Part shown: in pieces, positions 39,601-53,400 of the stretch | Position numbering within the stretch: the first letter of the stretch is position 1 | Layout: every line of letters begins with the position of its first letter | Notes under the pieces: model-generated | Databases searched by the model: none | The model's input: the letters and a program-made list of their open reading frames with translations, nothing else | Told to the model about the DNA's origin: nothing | Source of the DNA: Hypericum androsaemum | Lineage: Eukaryota > Streptophyta > Magnoliopsida > Malpighiales > Hypericaceae | DNA: 64,000 nucleotides | NCBI GenBank assembly: GCA_963995505.1 | Contig: OZ023186.1 | Location: forward strand, 11,663,570 to 11,727,569 | Reading direction: 5' to 3' | Program-made: the position numbers and the translations under genes

Positions 39601-42600
39601 TTTTCCTTGCCTTTTCTTGCCTTAGCTTGCTTTTTGTTTCCTCATCTTGACTTTTTCTTGCCTTTTCTTGCCTTTGCTTGCCTTATCTTGCCTTTTCTTG
39701 CATTTTCTTTCCTTATCTTGCTTGTTTTAACTTATCTTGCCTTTTTTTGCCATGTCATGTATTTTCTAGCCTTTCTTACCTTATCTTGCCATTGCTTGCC
39801 ATTTCTTTCCTTATCTTGCCATTTTCATGTCTTTTCTAACCTTATATTGCCTTGTCTTGCCTTACCTTGCTTTTTCTTTCCTTATCTTACCTTTTTTCTT
39901 GTATTTCTTGCCTTTTCAAGCGTTATCTTGCTTTTTCTTTCCTTATCTTGCCTTTTCCTTGCCTTTTCTTGCCGTATCATGCCTTTCCATTCCTTATCTT
40001 GCCTTTTCCTTTCCTTTTCTTGCCTTGTCTTGCCTTTTCTTGCCTTATCTTGCTTTTTCCTTTCCTTTTCTTTCCTTATCTTGCATTTCCTCTCCTTATC
40101 CTGCTATTTTTTGACTTTTTTATCCTTGTCTTGCCTTATCTTGCCCTATCTTTCCTTATCTTACATTTTTCTTGCATTTCTTCCCTTTTCATGCTTTATC
40201 TTGCCTTTTCTTTCCTTATCTTTCCATTTTCTTGCCTTTTCCTTGCTTATCCTGCCTTTTTCTTACATTTTCTTTTCTTATCCTACCTTTTTCTTGCCTT
40301 TTCTTACTTTATCTTATTTTTTCTTGCCTTATCTTCCCTTATCTTGCCTTTTTTTGCCTTATCATGCCTTTTCTTGTCTTTTCTTTCCTTTTCTTTCCAT
40401 ATCTTACCTTTTCCTTGCCTTTTATTGCATTTTCCTTCTCTTATCTTGCCTTATGTTTCCTTATCTTGTCTTATCTTGGCTTATCTTGCCTTTTCTTATC
40501 TTATCTTACCTTTTTTTTCCTTTACTTTCCTTTTCCTTGCCTTTTCTTTCCTTTTCCTGCATTTTCCTTGTCTTTTCTTGCCTTATCTTGCCTTTTCCAT
40601 GCCTCTTCTTACTTTTTCTGGCCTTTTCTTGCCGATTCTTGACTTTGCTTGCCCGTTCTTGCCTTTTTTTCCTTAACTTGCCTTTTCCATGCCATTTCTT
40701 TTCTTATCTTACATTTTCTTGCCTTTTCTTGCCTTATCTTACCTTTTCTTGCCAAATCTTGCCTTTTGTTTTCTCATCTTGCCTTTTCCTTGCCTTTCCT
40801 TACCTTTTCCTTGCCTTTTCTTGACTTTTCTTGCCTTTTCCTTGCCTTCACTTTTCTTTTCTTTCCTTTTCTTTCCTCTTCTTGCCTTTGCTTGCCTTAT
40901 CTTGACTTTTCTTGCCTTTTCTTTCCTTATCCTGCCTTTATCTTACCTTATCTTACCTTTTCTTGCCTTATCTTGCCTTTTCTTGCTCTATTTTCCCATG
41001 TTGTGCCTTTTCTTGCCTTATCTTGTCATTTCCTGCCTTATCTTGCCTTTTCTTGCCTTTTCTTTCCTTATCTTGCCATTTTCTTATCTTTTCTTGCCTG
41101 ATCTTGCCTTGTCTTGCCTTATCTTGGCTTTTCTTTCCTTATCTTATCTTACCTTTTCCTTTCATTTTTTGCATTTTCATGCGTTATTTTGCATTTTCTT
41201 TCCTTATCTTACCTTTTCCTTGCATTTTCTTGCCTTTCCTTGCCTTTTCTTGCCTTATCTTTCTTTTTCTTGCCTTTTTTTCCTTATCTTGGCTTATGTT
41301 GCCTTTTCTTTCCTAATCTTGCCTTTTCTTTCCTTATCCTACCTTTTCTTGTCTTTTTTGCCATTGCCTTACCTTATCTTTACTTATCTTTCCTTATCTT
41401 ACCATTTCCTTGCATTTCTTGCCTTTTCTTGCGTTATCTTGCATTTTCTTTCCTTATCTTACCTTTTCCTTGCCTTTTCTTGCCGTATCTTGCCTTTTCT
41501 TCTCTAATCATAATTTTTCTTGCATTTTCTTGTATTTTCTTACCTTTCTTGCATTATCTTCCATTTTCTTGCCTTTTAATGTCTTTTCTTGACTTTTCTT
41601 ACCTTTTCTTTCCATATCTTGCTTTTTCCTTGCCTTTTCTAGCCTTTTCTTACCTTATCTTAACTTTTCTTGCCTTATCTTGTCTTTTCTTTCCTTATCT
41701 TGCCTTTTCTGGACTTTTCTTGCCTTTTCTTGCCTTATCTTGCCTTTTCTTGCCTTTTCTTTCCTTATCTTACCTTTTTCTTGCCTTTTCTTGCTTTTTC
41801 TTGCTTTAACTTTCCTTTTCTTTCCTTTTCTTGCCTTCGCTTGCCTCATCTTGACTTTTCTCGCCTTTTCTTTCCTTATCTTGCCTTTTTCTCACCTTTT
41901 CTTGCTTTTTCTTGCTTTAACTTACCTTTTCTTTCCTATTTTTTCCATGTCGTGCTTTTTCTTGCCTTATCTTGCCATTTCCTGCCTTATCTTGCTTTTT
42001 CTTACCTTTTCTTTTCTTATCTTGTCATTTTCTTATCTTTTCTTGCCCGATCTAGTCTTGTCTTGCCTTATCTTGCCTTTTCTTTCCTTATCTTTCATTT
42101 TCCTTGCATTTCTGGCCTTTTCATGCCTTATCTTGCCTTTTCCTATCCTTTACTTGCATTTTCCTTGCCTTTTCTTGCTTTATCTTTCTTTTTCTTGCCT
42201 TTTCTTTTCATATCTTGCTTTTTCCTTGCCTTTTCTTGCCTTTTCCTTGCCTTATATTGCCTTATCTTACCTTTTCTTTTCTTAACTTGCCTTTTCCTTG
42301 CCTTTTCTTTCCTTTTCCTACAGTTTCCTTGCCTTTGCCTTCCTTTTCTTACCTTTTCTTTCCTTATATTGCCTTTTCCATGTCTTTTCTTGCTCATCTT
42401 GCCTTTTCTTGCATGTTCTTGTCTTTTCTTGCCTTTTCTTGCAATCTCTTGCATTATCTTGGCTTATCTTGCCTTTTCCTTGCCATTTCTTGCCTTTTCT
42501 TTCCTTATCTGGCTTTTTCTTGCCTTTCTTTCCATATCTTGCCTTTTCCTTGCCTTTTCTTTCTTTTTCTGGCATTTTCAATGCCTTTTCTTGCCTTTTG

Positions 42601-43000
42601 TTGCCTTTTCTTTTCTTATCTTTCCTTTTCCATGCATCTTCTTACTTTTTTTGGCCTTTTCTTGCCTGTTCTTGCCTTTTCTTTCATTATCTTGGCTTAT
42701 CTTGCCTTTTTTTCCTTATCTTGCCTTTTCCTAGCCATTTCTTTCCTTATCTTGCATTTTCTTACATTTTCTTGCCATAAGAACCTTTGTTTCCTCATCT
42801 TGCCTTTCCTTGCCTTATCTTGCCTTTTCTTACCTTATCTTGCCTTTTCTTGCTTTTTCTTGCCTTTTCTTGCCTTTTTTTGCCATGTCTCGCCTTATCT
42901 TGCATTTCTTACCAAATCTTGCCATTTCATGCCTTATCTTTCCTTTTCTTTCCTTATCTTGCAATTTTTATTTCTTTTCTTCCCTTGTCTTGCCTTATCT
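36614..43000 (+). repeat. Higher-order repeat, ~3.2 kb unit, two copies
   Basis: Marker words recur at constant distance: TAACCTTATATTGCC at 36,614 and 39,837 (3,223 bp), CTTTTCAAGCG at 36,689 and 39,912 (3,223 bp), TCTCTTATCATAG / TCTCTAATCATAA at 38,234 and 41,501 (3,267 bp), and CATTTCTGGCC at 38,921 and 42,107 (3,186 bp). A related shorter unit precedes it (CTTTTCAAGC at 34,851) and a third copy begins near 43,045. Copies are clearly more divergent than those of the 2.1 kb block. Outer boundaries are approximate. Confidence 0.8.
38441..38642 (+). repeat. Recent 101-bp tandem duplication
   Basis: Bases 38,441-38,541 recur at 38,542-38,642, starting at TCTGGACTTTTC and containing TTCGTTCC and TTTGCTTGCC. 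The two copies appear identical. This event lies only in the first of the two ~3.2 kb units, so it is younger than their duplication. Confidence 0.9.
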
Positions 43001-46000
43001 TGCATTTTCTTTCCTTATCTTACCTTTTTTCTTGCATTTCTTACCTTTTCAAGTGTTATCTTGCCTTTTCTTTCCTTGTCTTCCCTTTTCCTAGCCTTTT
43101 CTGGCCTTATGATGCCTTTGCCATCCTTATCTTATCTTTTCCTTGCCTTATCATGCCTTTTATTTTCTTTTCCTTTCCTTTTCTTACCATTCCTTTCTTT
43201 TTCTTCCATTTCTTGGCTTATCTTGCTTTTTCTTGCCTTTTCTTTCCTTACCCTGCCATTTCCTATCTGTTTTGCCCTTGTATTGCCTTATCTTACTTTG
43301 TCCTTACCTTTTCTGGCCTTTTTTTGCCTTTTCCTTGCTTTTCTTCCCTTTTCCTTCGTTATTCTGCCTTTTTCTTACCTTTTCTTTCCTTATCCTACCT
43401 TTTTTTTGCCTAATCTTGCCATTTCTTGCCTTATCTTGCCTTATCTTTCCTTATCTTATCATTTTCTTATCTTTTCTTGCCTGATCTTGCCCTGTCTTGC
43501 CTTATCTTGCCTTATTCTTCCTTATCTTACCTTTTGCTTTCCTTATCTTGCCTTTTCCTTGCCTTGTCTTGCCTTATCTTGCCTTTTTTTCCTTATCTTA
43601 CTTTTTTCTTGTATTTCTTGCGTTACCTTGCCTTTTCTTTCCTAGTCTTGCATTTTCCTTGAATTTTCTTGGCTTTTATTTCTCTTTCTTGCCTTTTCTT
43701 GCTTAATCTTTCCTTTTCTTGCCATTTCTTGCCTGATCTTTCCTTATCTTACCTTTTTTTACCTTTTCTTGCCTTATCTTGCCTTAGCTTGCCTTTTCTT
43801 GTCTTTTCTTGCCTTTTCTTGTCTTTTCTTGCCTTTTCTTGTCATTCCTTGCCTTTTCTTTGCCTTTTCTTTCCTTATCTTGCCTTTTCAATCCTCATCT
43901 TGCCTTTTGCTTTCCTTTTCTTGTATTTTCTTGCATTTTCTTACCTCATCTTGCCTTTTCTTGCCTTTTCTTTCAATATTTTGCCTTTGCTTACCTTTTC
44001 TTTTCTTTTTTTCCTTATCTTGCCTTTTCCTTGCCTTTTCTTGCCTTATCTTCCCTTATCTTGTCTTTTCCTTGCCTTTTCTTGCCTTTTCTTTCCTTTT
44101 CTTGCCTTATCTTGCCTTTTCCTGTCTTTTCTTGCCTTTTCTTTCCATATCTTACTTTTTCCTTATCTTAACTTTTCTTTCCTTATCTTGCCTTTTCCTT
44201 TCCTTTTCTTTCCTTTTCCTGCATTTTCCTTGCCTTTTCCTTCCTTTTCTTGCATTTTCTTTCCTTATATTGCCATTTCCATGTCTTTTCTTGCCTTTTC
44301 TTGCAGTTTATTGCATTATCTTGGCTTATCTTGCTTTTCCGCCCTTATCTTGCCTTTTCTAGGCCAGTTCTTGCCTTTTCTTTCCATATCTTGCCTTTTC
44401 TTGCCTTATCTTGCCTTTTCTTGCCTTATCTTGACTTTTCCAAGTCTTTTCTTGCCGTTTATTTCCTTTTCTTGCCTTTTCTTTCCTTATCTTTCCTTTT
44501 CTTTGCCATTTATTACTTTTTCTTGCATTTTCTTCCCTTTTCTTGCCTTTTTAGCCTTTTGTTGCCTTATCTTGCCTTTTCCTTTTTTTGTTGCCTTATC
44601 TTGCTTTTTTTTGCCTTATCTTGCCTTTTCTTTCCTTATCTTGCCTTTTCTTTCCTTATCTTATCTTTTCCATGCATTTCTTACCTTTTCTTGTGTTTTC
44701 TTGCCTTTTCTTTCCTTTTCTTTCCTTTTCCTTGACTTTACTTGCCTTATCATGCCTTTTCTTTCCTTATCTTGCCTTTTCCTTGCCTTTTCTTGCCTTA
44801 TGTTTCTTTTTCTTGCCTTATCTTGCCTTTTCTTGCCTTATCTTTCCTTATCTTGCCTTTTCCTTACCTTATCTTCCCTTATCTTGCATTTTCCTTGCCT
44901 TTGCTTGCCTTTTTTTTGAATTTACTTGCTTTATCATGCCTTTTCTTTCCTTATCTTGCCTTTTCTTGCCTTATCTTTCTTTTTCTTGCCTTTTCTTGCC
45001 TTATCTTTCTTTACCATGCCTTTCCTTTCCTTATCTTCCTTTTTCTTGCCTTCTCTTGCCTTTTCTTGCCTTATCTTTCCTTATCTTGCATTTTCATTGC
45101 CTTTTCTTGCCTTTTTCTTGTCTTTTCTTGACTTATATTGCATTATATTTCCTTTTCTTTCCTTATCTTGCCTTTTCCTTGCCTTTTCTTTCTTTATCTT
45201 TCTTTTTCCTGCATTTTCCATGCCTTTTCCTTCCTTTTCTTGCCTTTTCTTTCCTTCTATTGCCTTTTCCTTGCCATTTCTTGCCTTTTCTTTCCTTATC
45301 TCACATTTTCTTGCATTTTCTTTCCTTTTCTTGTCTTTTCTTGCCTTTTGTTTCCTTAACTTGCCTTTTCCTTGCCTTTTCTTACCTTTTCTTGCCTTTT
45401 CCTAACCTTTTAATGCCTTTTCTTTCGTTTTCTTTCCTTTTCTTGCCTTACCTTACATTTTCTTATTTTATTTTTTTTATCTTGTCGTTTCCTTGCATTT
45501 TCTTGCATTTTCTTGCCTTTTCATGCCTTGTCTTGACTTTTCTTGCCTTATCTTATATTTTATCCTTATCAGGCCTTTTCCTTTTCTTTTCTTGCCTTAT
45601 CTTGCCTTTTTTCCTTGTCTTGCCATATCTTGCCTTTTCTTTCCTTATCTTACCTTTTCCTTATATTTCTTGCCTTTTTTGTATTACCTTGCCTTTTCTT
45701 TCTTTATCTTACCTTTTCCTTGCCTTTTCTTGCTTCATCATGCCTTTTCTTTCCTTATCTTTTTTTTGTTGCCTTATCTTTCTTTTTGTTGCCTTATTTT
45801 GCCTTATCTTGCCGTTTCTTGCCTTTTCTTATATTTTTTCCCTTATCTTCCCTTTTCTTTGCTTTTTCTTGCATTTTCTCACCTTTTCTTGCCTTATCCT
45901 GCCTTATCCTTCCTTTTCTTGACTTATATTATCTTTTCTTGCCTTTTCTTTCCATATCTTGCCTTTTCCTTGCCTTTTCTAACCTTTTCTTACCTTTTCT

Positions 46001-47964
46001 TGCCATATCTTGTCTTTTCTTGCCTTATCTTGCCTTTTCTTTCCTTATCTTGCCTTTTCCATGCCTTTTCTTGCCTTTTCTTGAATTTTCTAGTCTTTTC
46101 TTGCCTTTTCTTACCTTATCTTGTCTTTTCTTTCCTTATCTAGTCTTTTCCTTGCCATTTCTTGCATTTTGTCTCCTTTTCTTGCATTTTCTGACCTTTT
46201 CTTGCCTTATATTGCCTTTTTTTTGCCTCATCTTTACTTTTCATGCCTTATCTTTCCTTTTACTTCCTTATCTTACCTTTTCTTTCCTTTTCCTTGCCTT
46301 TTCTTGCCTTATCTTCCCTTTTCTTTCCTTATTTTACCTTTTCCTTGCATTTCCTGCATTATCTTGCCTTTTCCTTTCCTTATCTTTCTTTTTCTTGCCT
46401 TTTCTTGCTTTATCTTTTCTTTTCTTGCCCTTTCTTGCAATATCTTTCCTTATCTTGCTTTTTTTCCTTTTCTTGCTTTATCTTGCCTTAGCTTGCCTTT
46501 CCCTTACCTTTTCTTGCCTTTTCTTGCCCTTTCTTGCCTTATCTTACATTTTCTTGCCTTATCTTGCCTTTTCTTTCCTTATCTTGCCTTTTCCTTGCCT
46601 TTTCCTTCCTTATTTTTCCTTTTCCTTGCCTTTTCTTTCCATATGTTACCTTTTCCTTGCCTATTCTTGCCTTATCTTGCCTTGTCCTTGCCTTTCCTTG
46701 CTTTTTCTTGCCTTATCTTTCCATATCTTGCATTTTGTTTCTTTATCTTGACTTTTCGATGCCTTTCCTAGCATTTTCTTCCCTTATCTTGTTTTTTCTT
46801 ATCTTTTCTTTCAATATTTTGCCTTTTCTTGTCTTTTTTTCCTTATCTTGCCTTTTCCTTGCCTTTTATTGCCTTATCTTCCCTTATCGTGCCTTTTCCT
46901 TGCCTTTTCTTGCCTTTTCTTTCCTTTTCTTGCCTTTTCTTTCCATATCTTGCTTTTTCCTTAACTTTTCTTGCCTTATTTTGCCTTATCTTAACTTCTC
47001 TTTCCTTATCTTTCCTTTTCCTTCCCTTTTCTTTCCTTTTCCTGCATTTTCCTTGCCTTTTCCTTCCTTTCTTTGCATTTTCTTTCCTTATATTGCCTTT
47101 TCATATCTTTTCTTGCTTTTTCTTTCCTGTTCATGTCTTTTCTTGCCTTTTCTTGCAGTTTCTTGCATTATCTTGGCTTATCTTGCTTTTCTTAACTTAT
47201 CTTGCCTTTTCCTTGCCATTTTTTGCCTTTTCTTTCCATATCTTGCCTTTACTTGCCTTTTCTTGCCTCATCTTGCCTTATCATGACTTTTCTTGCCTCA
47301 TCTTGACTTTTCTAAGCCTTTTCTTGACGTTTCTTTCCTTTTCTTGCCATTTCTTTCCTTATCTTGCCTTTTCCTTGCCTTTTATTACTTTTTCTTGCCT
47401 TTTCTTGCCTTTCCTTGCCTTTTTTGGCCTTTTCTTGCCTTATCTTTCCTTTTCCTTGTCTTTTGTTGCCTTATCTTACTTTTTTTTGCCTTATCTTGCC
47501 TTCTCTTGCCTTATCTTTCCTTATCTTGCCTTTTCTTTCCTTATCTTATCTTTTCCATTCATTTCTTGCCTTTTCTTGCATTCTCTTACCTTTTCTTTCC
47601 TTATCTTCCCTTTTCCTTGACTTTACTTGCCTTATCATGCATTTTTTTTCCTTATCTTGCCTTTTCCTTGCCTTTTCTTGCCTTATCTTTCTTTTTCTTG
47701 CCTTTTCTTGCCTGTTTCTTGCCTTATCATGCCTTTTCTTTCCTTATCTTTCTTTTTCTTACCTTATCTTGCCTTTTCTTGCCTTTTCTTTTCTTATCCT
47801 GCCTTTTCCTTGTCTCTTCTTGATTTATATTGCGTTATATTTCCTTTTCTTTCTTTATTTTGCCTTTTCCTTGCCTTTTCTTTCTTTATCTTTCCTTTTC
47901 CTGCATTGTCCATGCCTTTTCCTTCCTTTTCTTGCCTTTTCTTTCCTTATATTGCCTTTTCCAT

Positions 47965-48090
47965 GCCTTTTCTCTCTTTGTCTTACCTTTTCTTGAATGT
48001 TCTTATCTTTTCTTGCCGTTTGTTGCCTTTTCTCTCTTTGTCTTACCTTTTCTTGAATGTTCTTATCTTTTCTTGCCGTTTGTTGCCTTT
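47965..48090 (+). repeat. Recent 60-bp tandem duplication
   Basis: Bases 47,965-48,024 and 48,025-48,084 are identical and contain TCTCTCTTTGTC, TTGAATGTTC and GCCGTTTGTTGCC. A third copy ends after a few bases. The 60-bp step equals six decamers. Confidence 0.92.
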
Positions 48091-50219
48091 TCTTGCCTTA
48101 TATTACCTTTTCCTTGTCTTTTCATGCCTTTTCTTTCCTTTTCTTGCCTTTTCTTGCCTTACCTTACATTTTCTTGCTTTATCTTTTTTTATCTTGACTT
48201 TTCCTTGCCTTTTCTTGCTTTTTCTTACCTTTTCATGCCTTGTCTTGACTTTTCTTGCCTTATATTGCCTTTTCTTATGTTATGTTACCTTTTCTCTCCT
48301 TATCATGCCTTTTCCTTTGCTTTTCTTGCCTTATCTTGCCTTTTTTTCCTTGTCTTGCCTTATCTTGCCTTTTCTTTCCTTATCTTACCTTTTCCTTATA
48401 TTTCTTGCCTTTTCTTGTATTACCTTACCTTTTCTTTCTTTATCTTACCTTTTTCTTGCCTTTTGTTTCTTCATCATGCCTTTTCTTTCCTTATATTGCC
48501 TTTTCTTTGTCTTTTCGTGCCTTATCTATCTGTTTCTTTCCTTTTCTTTCCTTTTCTTGCATTTTTTCCCTTATCTTCCCTTTTCCTTGCCTTTTCTTGC
48601 CTTTTCTCACCTTTTCTTGCCTTATCCTGTCTTTTCTTGCCGTATCCTTCCTTTTCTTAACTTATATTGTCTTTTCTTGTATTTTCTTGCCTTTTCTTTC
48701 TGTATCTTGCCTTTTGCTTGCCTTTTCTTGCCTTTTCTTACCTTTTCTTGCCCTATCTTGTCTTTTTTGCCTTATCTTGCCTTTTCCATGCCTTTTCTTA
48801 CCTTTTCATGAATTTTCTAGTCTTTTCTTGCTTTTCTTACCTTATCTTGCCTTTTCTTTCCTTATGTAGTCTTTTCCTTGCCATTTCTTGCCTTTTATCT
48901 CCTTTTCTAGCATTTTCTTACCTTTTCTTACCTCATCTTTCCTTTTCTTGCCTTATCTTTCCTTTTACTTCCTTATCATGCCTTTTCTTTCCTTATCCTT
49001 CCTTTTCCTTGCCTTTTCTTGCCTTATCTTGCCTTTTCTTTCCTTATCTTACCTTTTTCTTACATTTCTTGCTTATCTTGCCTTTTCCTTGCCTTATCTT
49101 TTTTTTTTCTTGCCTTTTTTTGCGTTATCTTTCCTTTTCTTGCCTTTTTTTGCCTTATCTTTCCTTCCTTATCTTGCTTTTTTCCTTTTCTTGCTTTATC
49201 TTGCCTGAGCTTCCCTTTTCCTGCCTTTTCCTTACCTTTTCTTGCCTTTTCTTGCCTTATCTTACATTTTCTTGCCTTATCTTGCCTTTTCTTTCCGGAT
49301 CTCGCTTTTTTCTTGCCTTTTCTTTCCTTATCTTGCTTTTTCTTTCCATATGTTGCCTTTTCCTTGCCTATTCTTGCCTTATCTTGCCATTTCCTTGCCT
49401 TTCCTTGCTTTTTCTTGCCTTATCATCCCATATCTTGCCTTTTCTATCCTTATCTTGCCTTTTCCAGGCCATTTCTTGCATTTTCTTTCCATTTCTTATC
49501 TCTTCTTATCTTTTCTTGCATTTTCTTCCCTTATTTTGCATTTTCTTGCCTTTCCTAGCCTTTTCTTGCCTTTCTTTGCCTTATCTTGCCTTTTATTATC
49601 TTTTCTTGCCTTTTCTTACCTTTTCTTTCCTTTTCCTTGCCTTTTCTTGCCTTTTCCTTACCTTATCTTGCCTTATCTTGCCTTGTCTTCTCTTTTCTTG
49701 CCTTATCTTATCTTTTCTTGCCTTATCTTGCCTTTTCTTCCCTTATCTTGCCTTTTCCATGCGCTTTCTTGCATTTTCTTTTCATTTCTTACCCGTTCTT
49801 ATCTTTTCTTGCATTTTTTCCCTTATGTTGCATTTTCTTGCCTTTTCTTACCTTATTTTGCCTTTTATTTCCTTATCTTGCCATTTTCTTACATTTTCTT
49901 GCCTCATCTTGCCTTATATTGCCTTTCCTTGCCTTATCTTGCCTTTTCCTTGCCTTTTCTTTCATTTTCTTTTCGTTTCTTTGCTTCTCTTACATTTTCT
50001 TCCTTTTTCCTGCCTTGCTTTAACTTGTCTTTTCTTTCCTTTCCTTGCATTTTCTTTCCTTTTCTTTCCTTAGCTTTCTTTTTCTTGTCTTTTCTTGCCT
50101 TTTTTTCCTTGTCTTGCCTTATGTGGCCTTTTCTTTCCTTATCTTGCATTTTCCTTGTCTTTTCTTGCCTGATCATGCCATTTTTTACCTTGTCTTGCCT
50201 TTTCTTTCCATATCTTACC

Positions 50220-50404
50220 TTTTCCTTGTGTTTCTTGCCTTTTCTTGCGTTATCTTACCTTTTCCTTGCCTTATCATACCTTTTCTTTCCTTATCATGCC
50301 TTTTCTTTCCATATCTTACCTTTTCCTTGTGTTTCTTGCCTTTTCTTGCGTTATCATATCTTTTCCTTGCCTTATCATACCTTTTCTTTCCTTATCATGC
50401 CTTT
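50220..50404 (+). repeat. 101-bp tandem duplication
   Basis: The segment at 50,220-50,320 recurs from 50,321, carrying CCTTGTGTTTC, TTGCGTTATC and CCTTATCATACC. The second copy has CATATC in place of CTTACC and diverges after about 84 bases. Confidence 0.85.
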
Positions 50405-53400
50405 TGCTTGCCTTATCTTTCTTTTTCTTACCTTTTATTGCCTTCTCTTGCCTTTTCTTGCCTTTACTTGCCTTATCTTCCCTTTTCTTTCCTTATCTTG
50501 CCTTTTTCTTGCCTTTTCTTGCCTCATCTTTCCTTATCTTGCCTTTTCTTGCCATTTCTAGCCTTTTCTTTCCTTATCTTGCCTTTTCCTTCCCTTTTCT
50601 TACTTTTTCTTACCTTATCTTGCCTTTTCTTGCCTTTTTTGCCTTTTTTTTAACCTTTTCTTGCCTATTCTTGCCTTTTCTTTCCTTATCTTACCTTTTC
50701 CTTGTCTTTTCTTGCCTTATTTTGCCTTTTTTTGCCTTACCTTGCCTTAGCTTGCCCTGCCTCAGCTTGCCTTTTTTTTCCTTTTCTTGCATTATCTTGC
50801 CATTTCCTGGCCTTTTCTTTCCTTATCTTGCCTTTTCTTTCTTTTTCTTGCCTTTTCTTGACTTTCCTTATCTTATATTTTCTTTTCTTTTTTGCCCTTG
50901 TCTTGCCTTATCTTTCCATATCTTACCTTTCCCTTGCATTTTTTGCCTTTTCTTGCATTATCTAGCCTTTTCTTTCCTTATCTTGCCTTTTCTTTGCCTT
51001 TTCTTACTGTATCATTCCTTTTCTTTCCTTATCTTGCCTTTTCCATGCCTTTTCTTTCATTTCCTTGCCTTTTCCTTGCATTTTCTTGCCTTTTCTTTCC
51101 TCATCTTGCTTTTCTTGCCTTTTTTCACATTTTCTTGCCTTTTCTTGCCTTATCTTTCCTTATCTTGCCTTTTCTTTCCATATCTCGCCTTTATCTTCCC
51201 TTATCTATTCTTTTCTTGCCTTTTCTTGCCTTATCTTGCCTTTTCTAGCCTTTTCTTACCTTATCTTGCCTTTTCATTCCTTATCTTGCCTTTTCCTATA
51301 CTTTTCTTGCCTTTTCTTGAGTTTTCTTGCCTTTTCTTGCCTTATCTTATTTTTCTTTCCTTATCTAGCCTTTTGCTGGCCATTTCTTGCCTTTTCTCTC
51401 ATTTTCTTGTATTTTTTTTACATTATCTTGCCTTTTCTTGTCTTATCTTGCCTTTTGCTTCCTTATCTTGCCTTTTCTTTCCTTATTTTGCCTTTTCCTT
51501 GCCTTTTCTTGCCTTTTCTTGCCTTGTCTTGCCTTATCTGGCCTTTTTTTCATTATCTTACCTTTTCCTTGCTATTTCATTCTTTTCCTTGCATTTTCTT
51601 GCGTTATCTTTCCTTCTCTTGCCTTATCTTGCCTTAGCTTGCCATTTCTTGTCTTTTCTTACATTTTATTGTCTTTTCTTGCCTTTTCCTTGCCTTTTCT
51701 TGCCTCTTCCTTACCTTTTCCTGCCCTTTCTTTCCTTATCTTTCTTTATCTTGCCTTTTCTTTCCTTATCTTGCCTTTTCCTTGCCTTTTCTTACCTTAT
51801 CTTGCCTTTTCTTATCTTTTCATTCAATATCTTGCGTTTTCTTGCCTTATCTTGCCTTTTCTTTCCTTATCTTGCCATTTCCTTGTCTATTCTTGCCTTA
51901 TCTTGCCTTTTCCTTATTTTTGCTTGCCTTTCCTTCCCTTATCTAGCCTTATTATGCCTTAGCTGGCCTTTTCTTATCTTATCATGCATTTTCTTGTATT
52001 TTCTTGCCTTTTATTGACTTTTCTTTCCATATCTTGCCTTTTCCTTGCCTTTTTTTTATATCTTTTCCATGCCTTTTCTTGCCTTTTCTTACCTTATCTT
52101 GCCTTTTCTTTCCTTATCTTGCCTTTTCCATGCCTTTTCTTGCATTTTCTTACCTTTTCTTGCATTTTCTTGCCTTTTCTTGCATTATCTTGGCTTATCT
52201 TGCCTTTTCCTAACCATTTCATGCCATTTCTTTAATTTTATTTCCCTATCTTGCATTTTCTTGCCTTATCTTGCCTTTTGCTTTCCTATCCAGCATTTTC
52301 CATGCCTTTTCCATGCCTTATCTTCTCTTTTCTTGCCTTTTCTTTCCTTATCTTGCCTTTTCCATTTCTTTTCTTGCATTTTTTACCTTTTCTAGCATTT
52401 TCTAACCTTTTCTTGCATTATCTTGGCATATCTTGCCTTTTCCTTGCCATTTCATGCCATTTCTTTAATTTTATTTCCCTATCTTGCATTTTTTTGCCTT
52501 TTCTTCCTTTATCTTGCCTTTTATTTTCCTATCTTGCATTTTCCATCCCTTTTCCTTGCCTTATTTTGCCTTATCTTCTCTTTTCTTGCCTTATCTTGGC
52601 TTTTCCTTGCCTTTTCTTCCCTTATCTTGCCTTTTCTTGCCTTATCTTGCCTATTCTTGCTTTTTATTTCCTTATCTTACTACCTTTTCTAGCTTGTTCC
52701 TTGCCTTTTCTTATCTTTTCTTCCCTTTCCTTCCCTTTTCTTTCCATATCTTACTTTTTCCTTTCCTTTTCCTTGCCTTGTATTACCTTTTCTTTTCATA
52801 TCAAGCCTTTTCCTTGCCTTTTCTTTCCTTTTCATGCATTTTCCTTGCCTTTTCCTTCCTTTTCATGCCTTTTCTTTCCTTATAATGTCTTTTCCATGTC
52901 TTTTCTTGCTTTTTCTTACCTTTCCTTGCCTGTTCTTATCTTTTCTTGCCTTTTCTTTCAGTTTCTTGAATTATTTTGGCTTATCTTGCCTTTTCTTCCC
53001 TTATCTTGCCTTTTTCTTTCCATTTCTTGCCATTTCATGCCTTTTCTTTCCTTATCTTGCATTTTCTTGCCTTATCTTGCCTTTTCTTGCCTTACCTTAC
53101 CTTTTCTTGCCTTTTCTTTCCTTATGTTGCCTTTTCCTTGCCTTTTATTGCTTTTTTTTCCTTTTCTTGCCTTTTCCTTGTCTTTTATTGCCTTATCTTG
53201 CCTTTTTTTGCCTTGTCTTGCCTTATTTTGCCTTTTCTTTCCTTATCTTACCTTTTCCACGCATTTCTTGCCTTTTCTTACGTTATCTTGCTTTTTCTTT
53301 TCTTATCTTGCCTTTTCCTTACCTTTATTTTCCTTATCATGACTTTTCTTTCTTTATCTTGCCTTTTCCTTGCCTTTTCTTGACTTATCTTTCTTTTTCT

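Noticed and set aside
38332..40824. 830-codon open frame, and many others of 200-630 codons, as membrane-protein genes
   Set aside because: The other two plus frames are also open over the same bases, the peptide is a low-complexity rotation of the decamer, and the frames follow the satellite, not gene-like signals.
42770..42790. Small non-satellite word ATAAGAACC as a possible insertion scar
   Set aside because: It is too short to assign, with no duplication or terminal motif around it; point changes in decamers explain it equally well.
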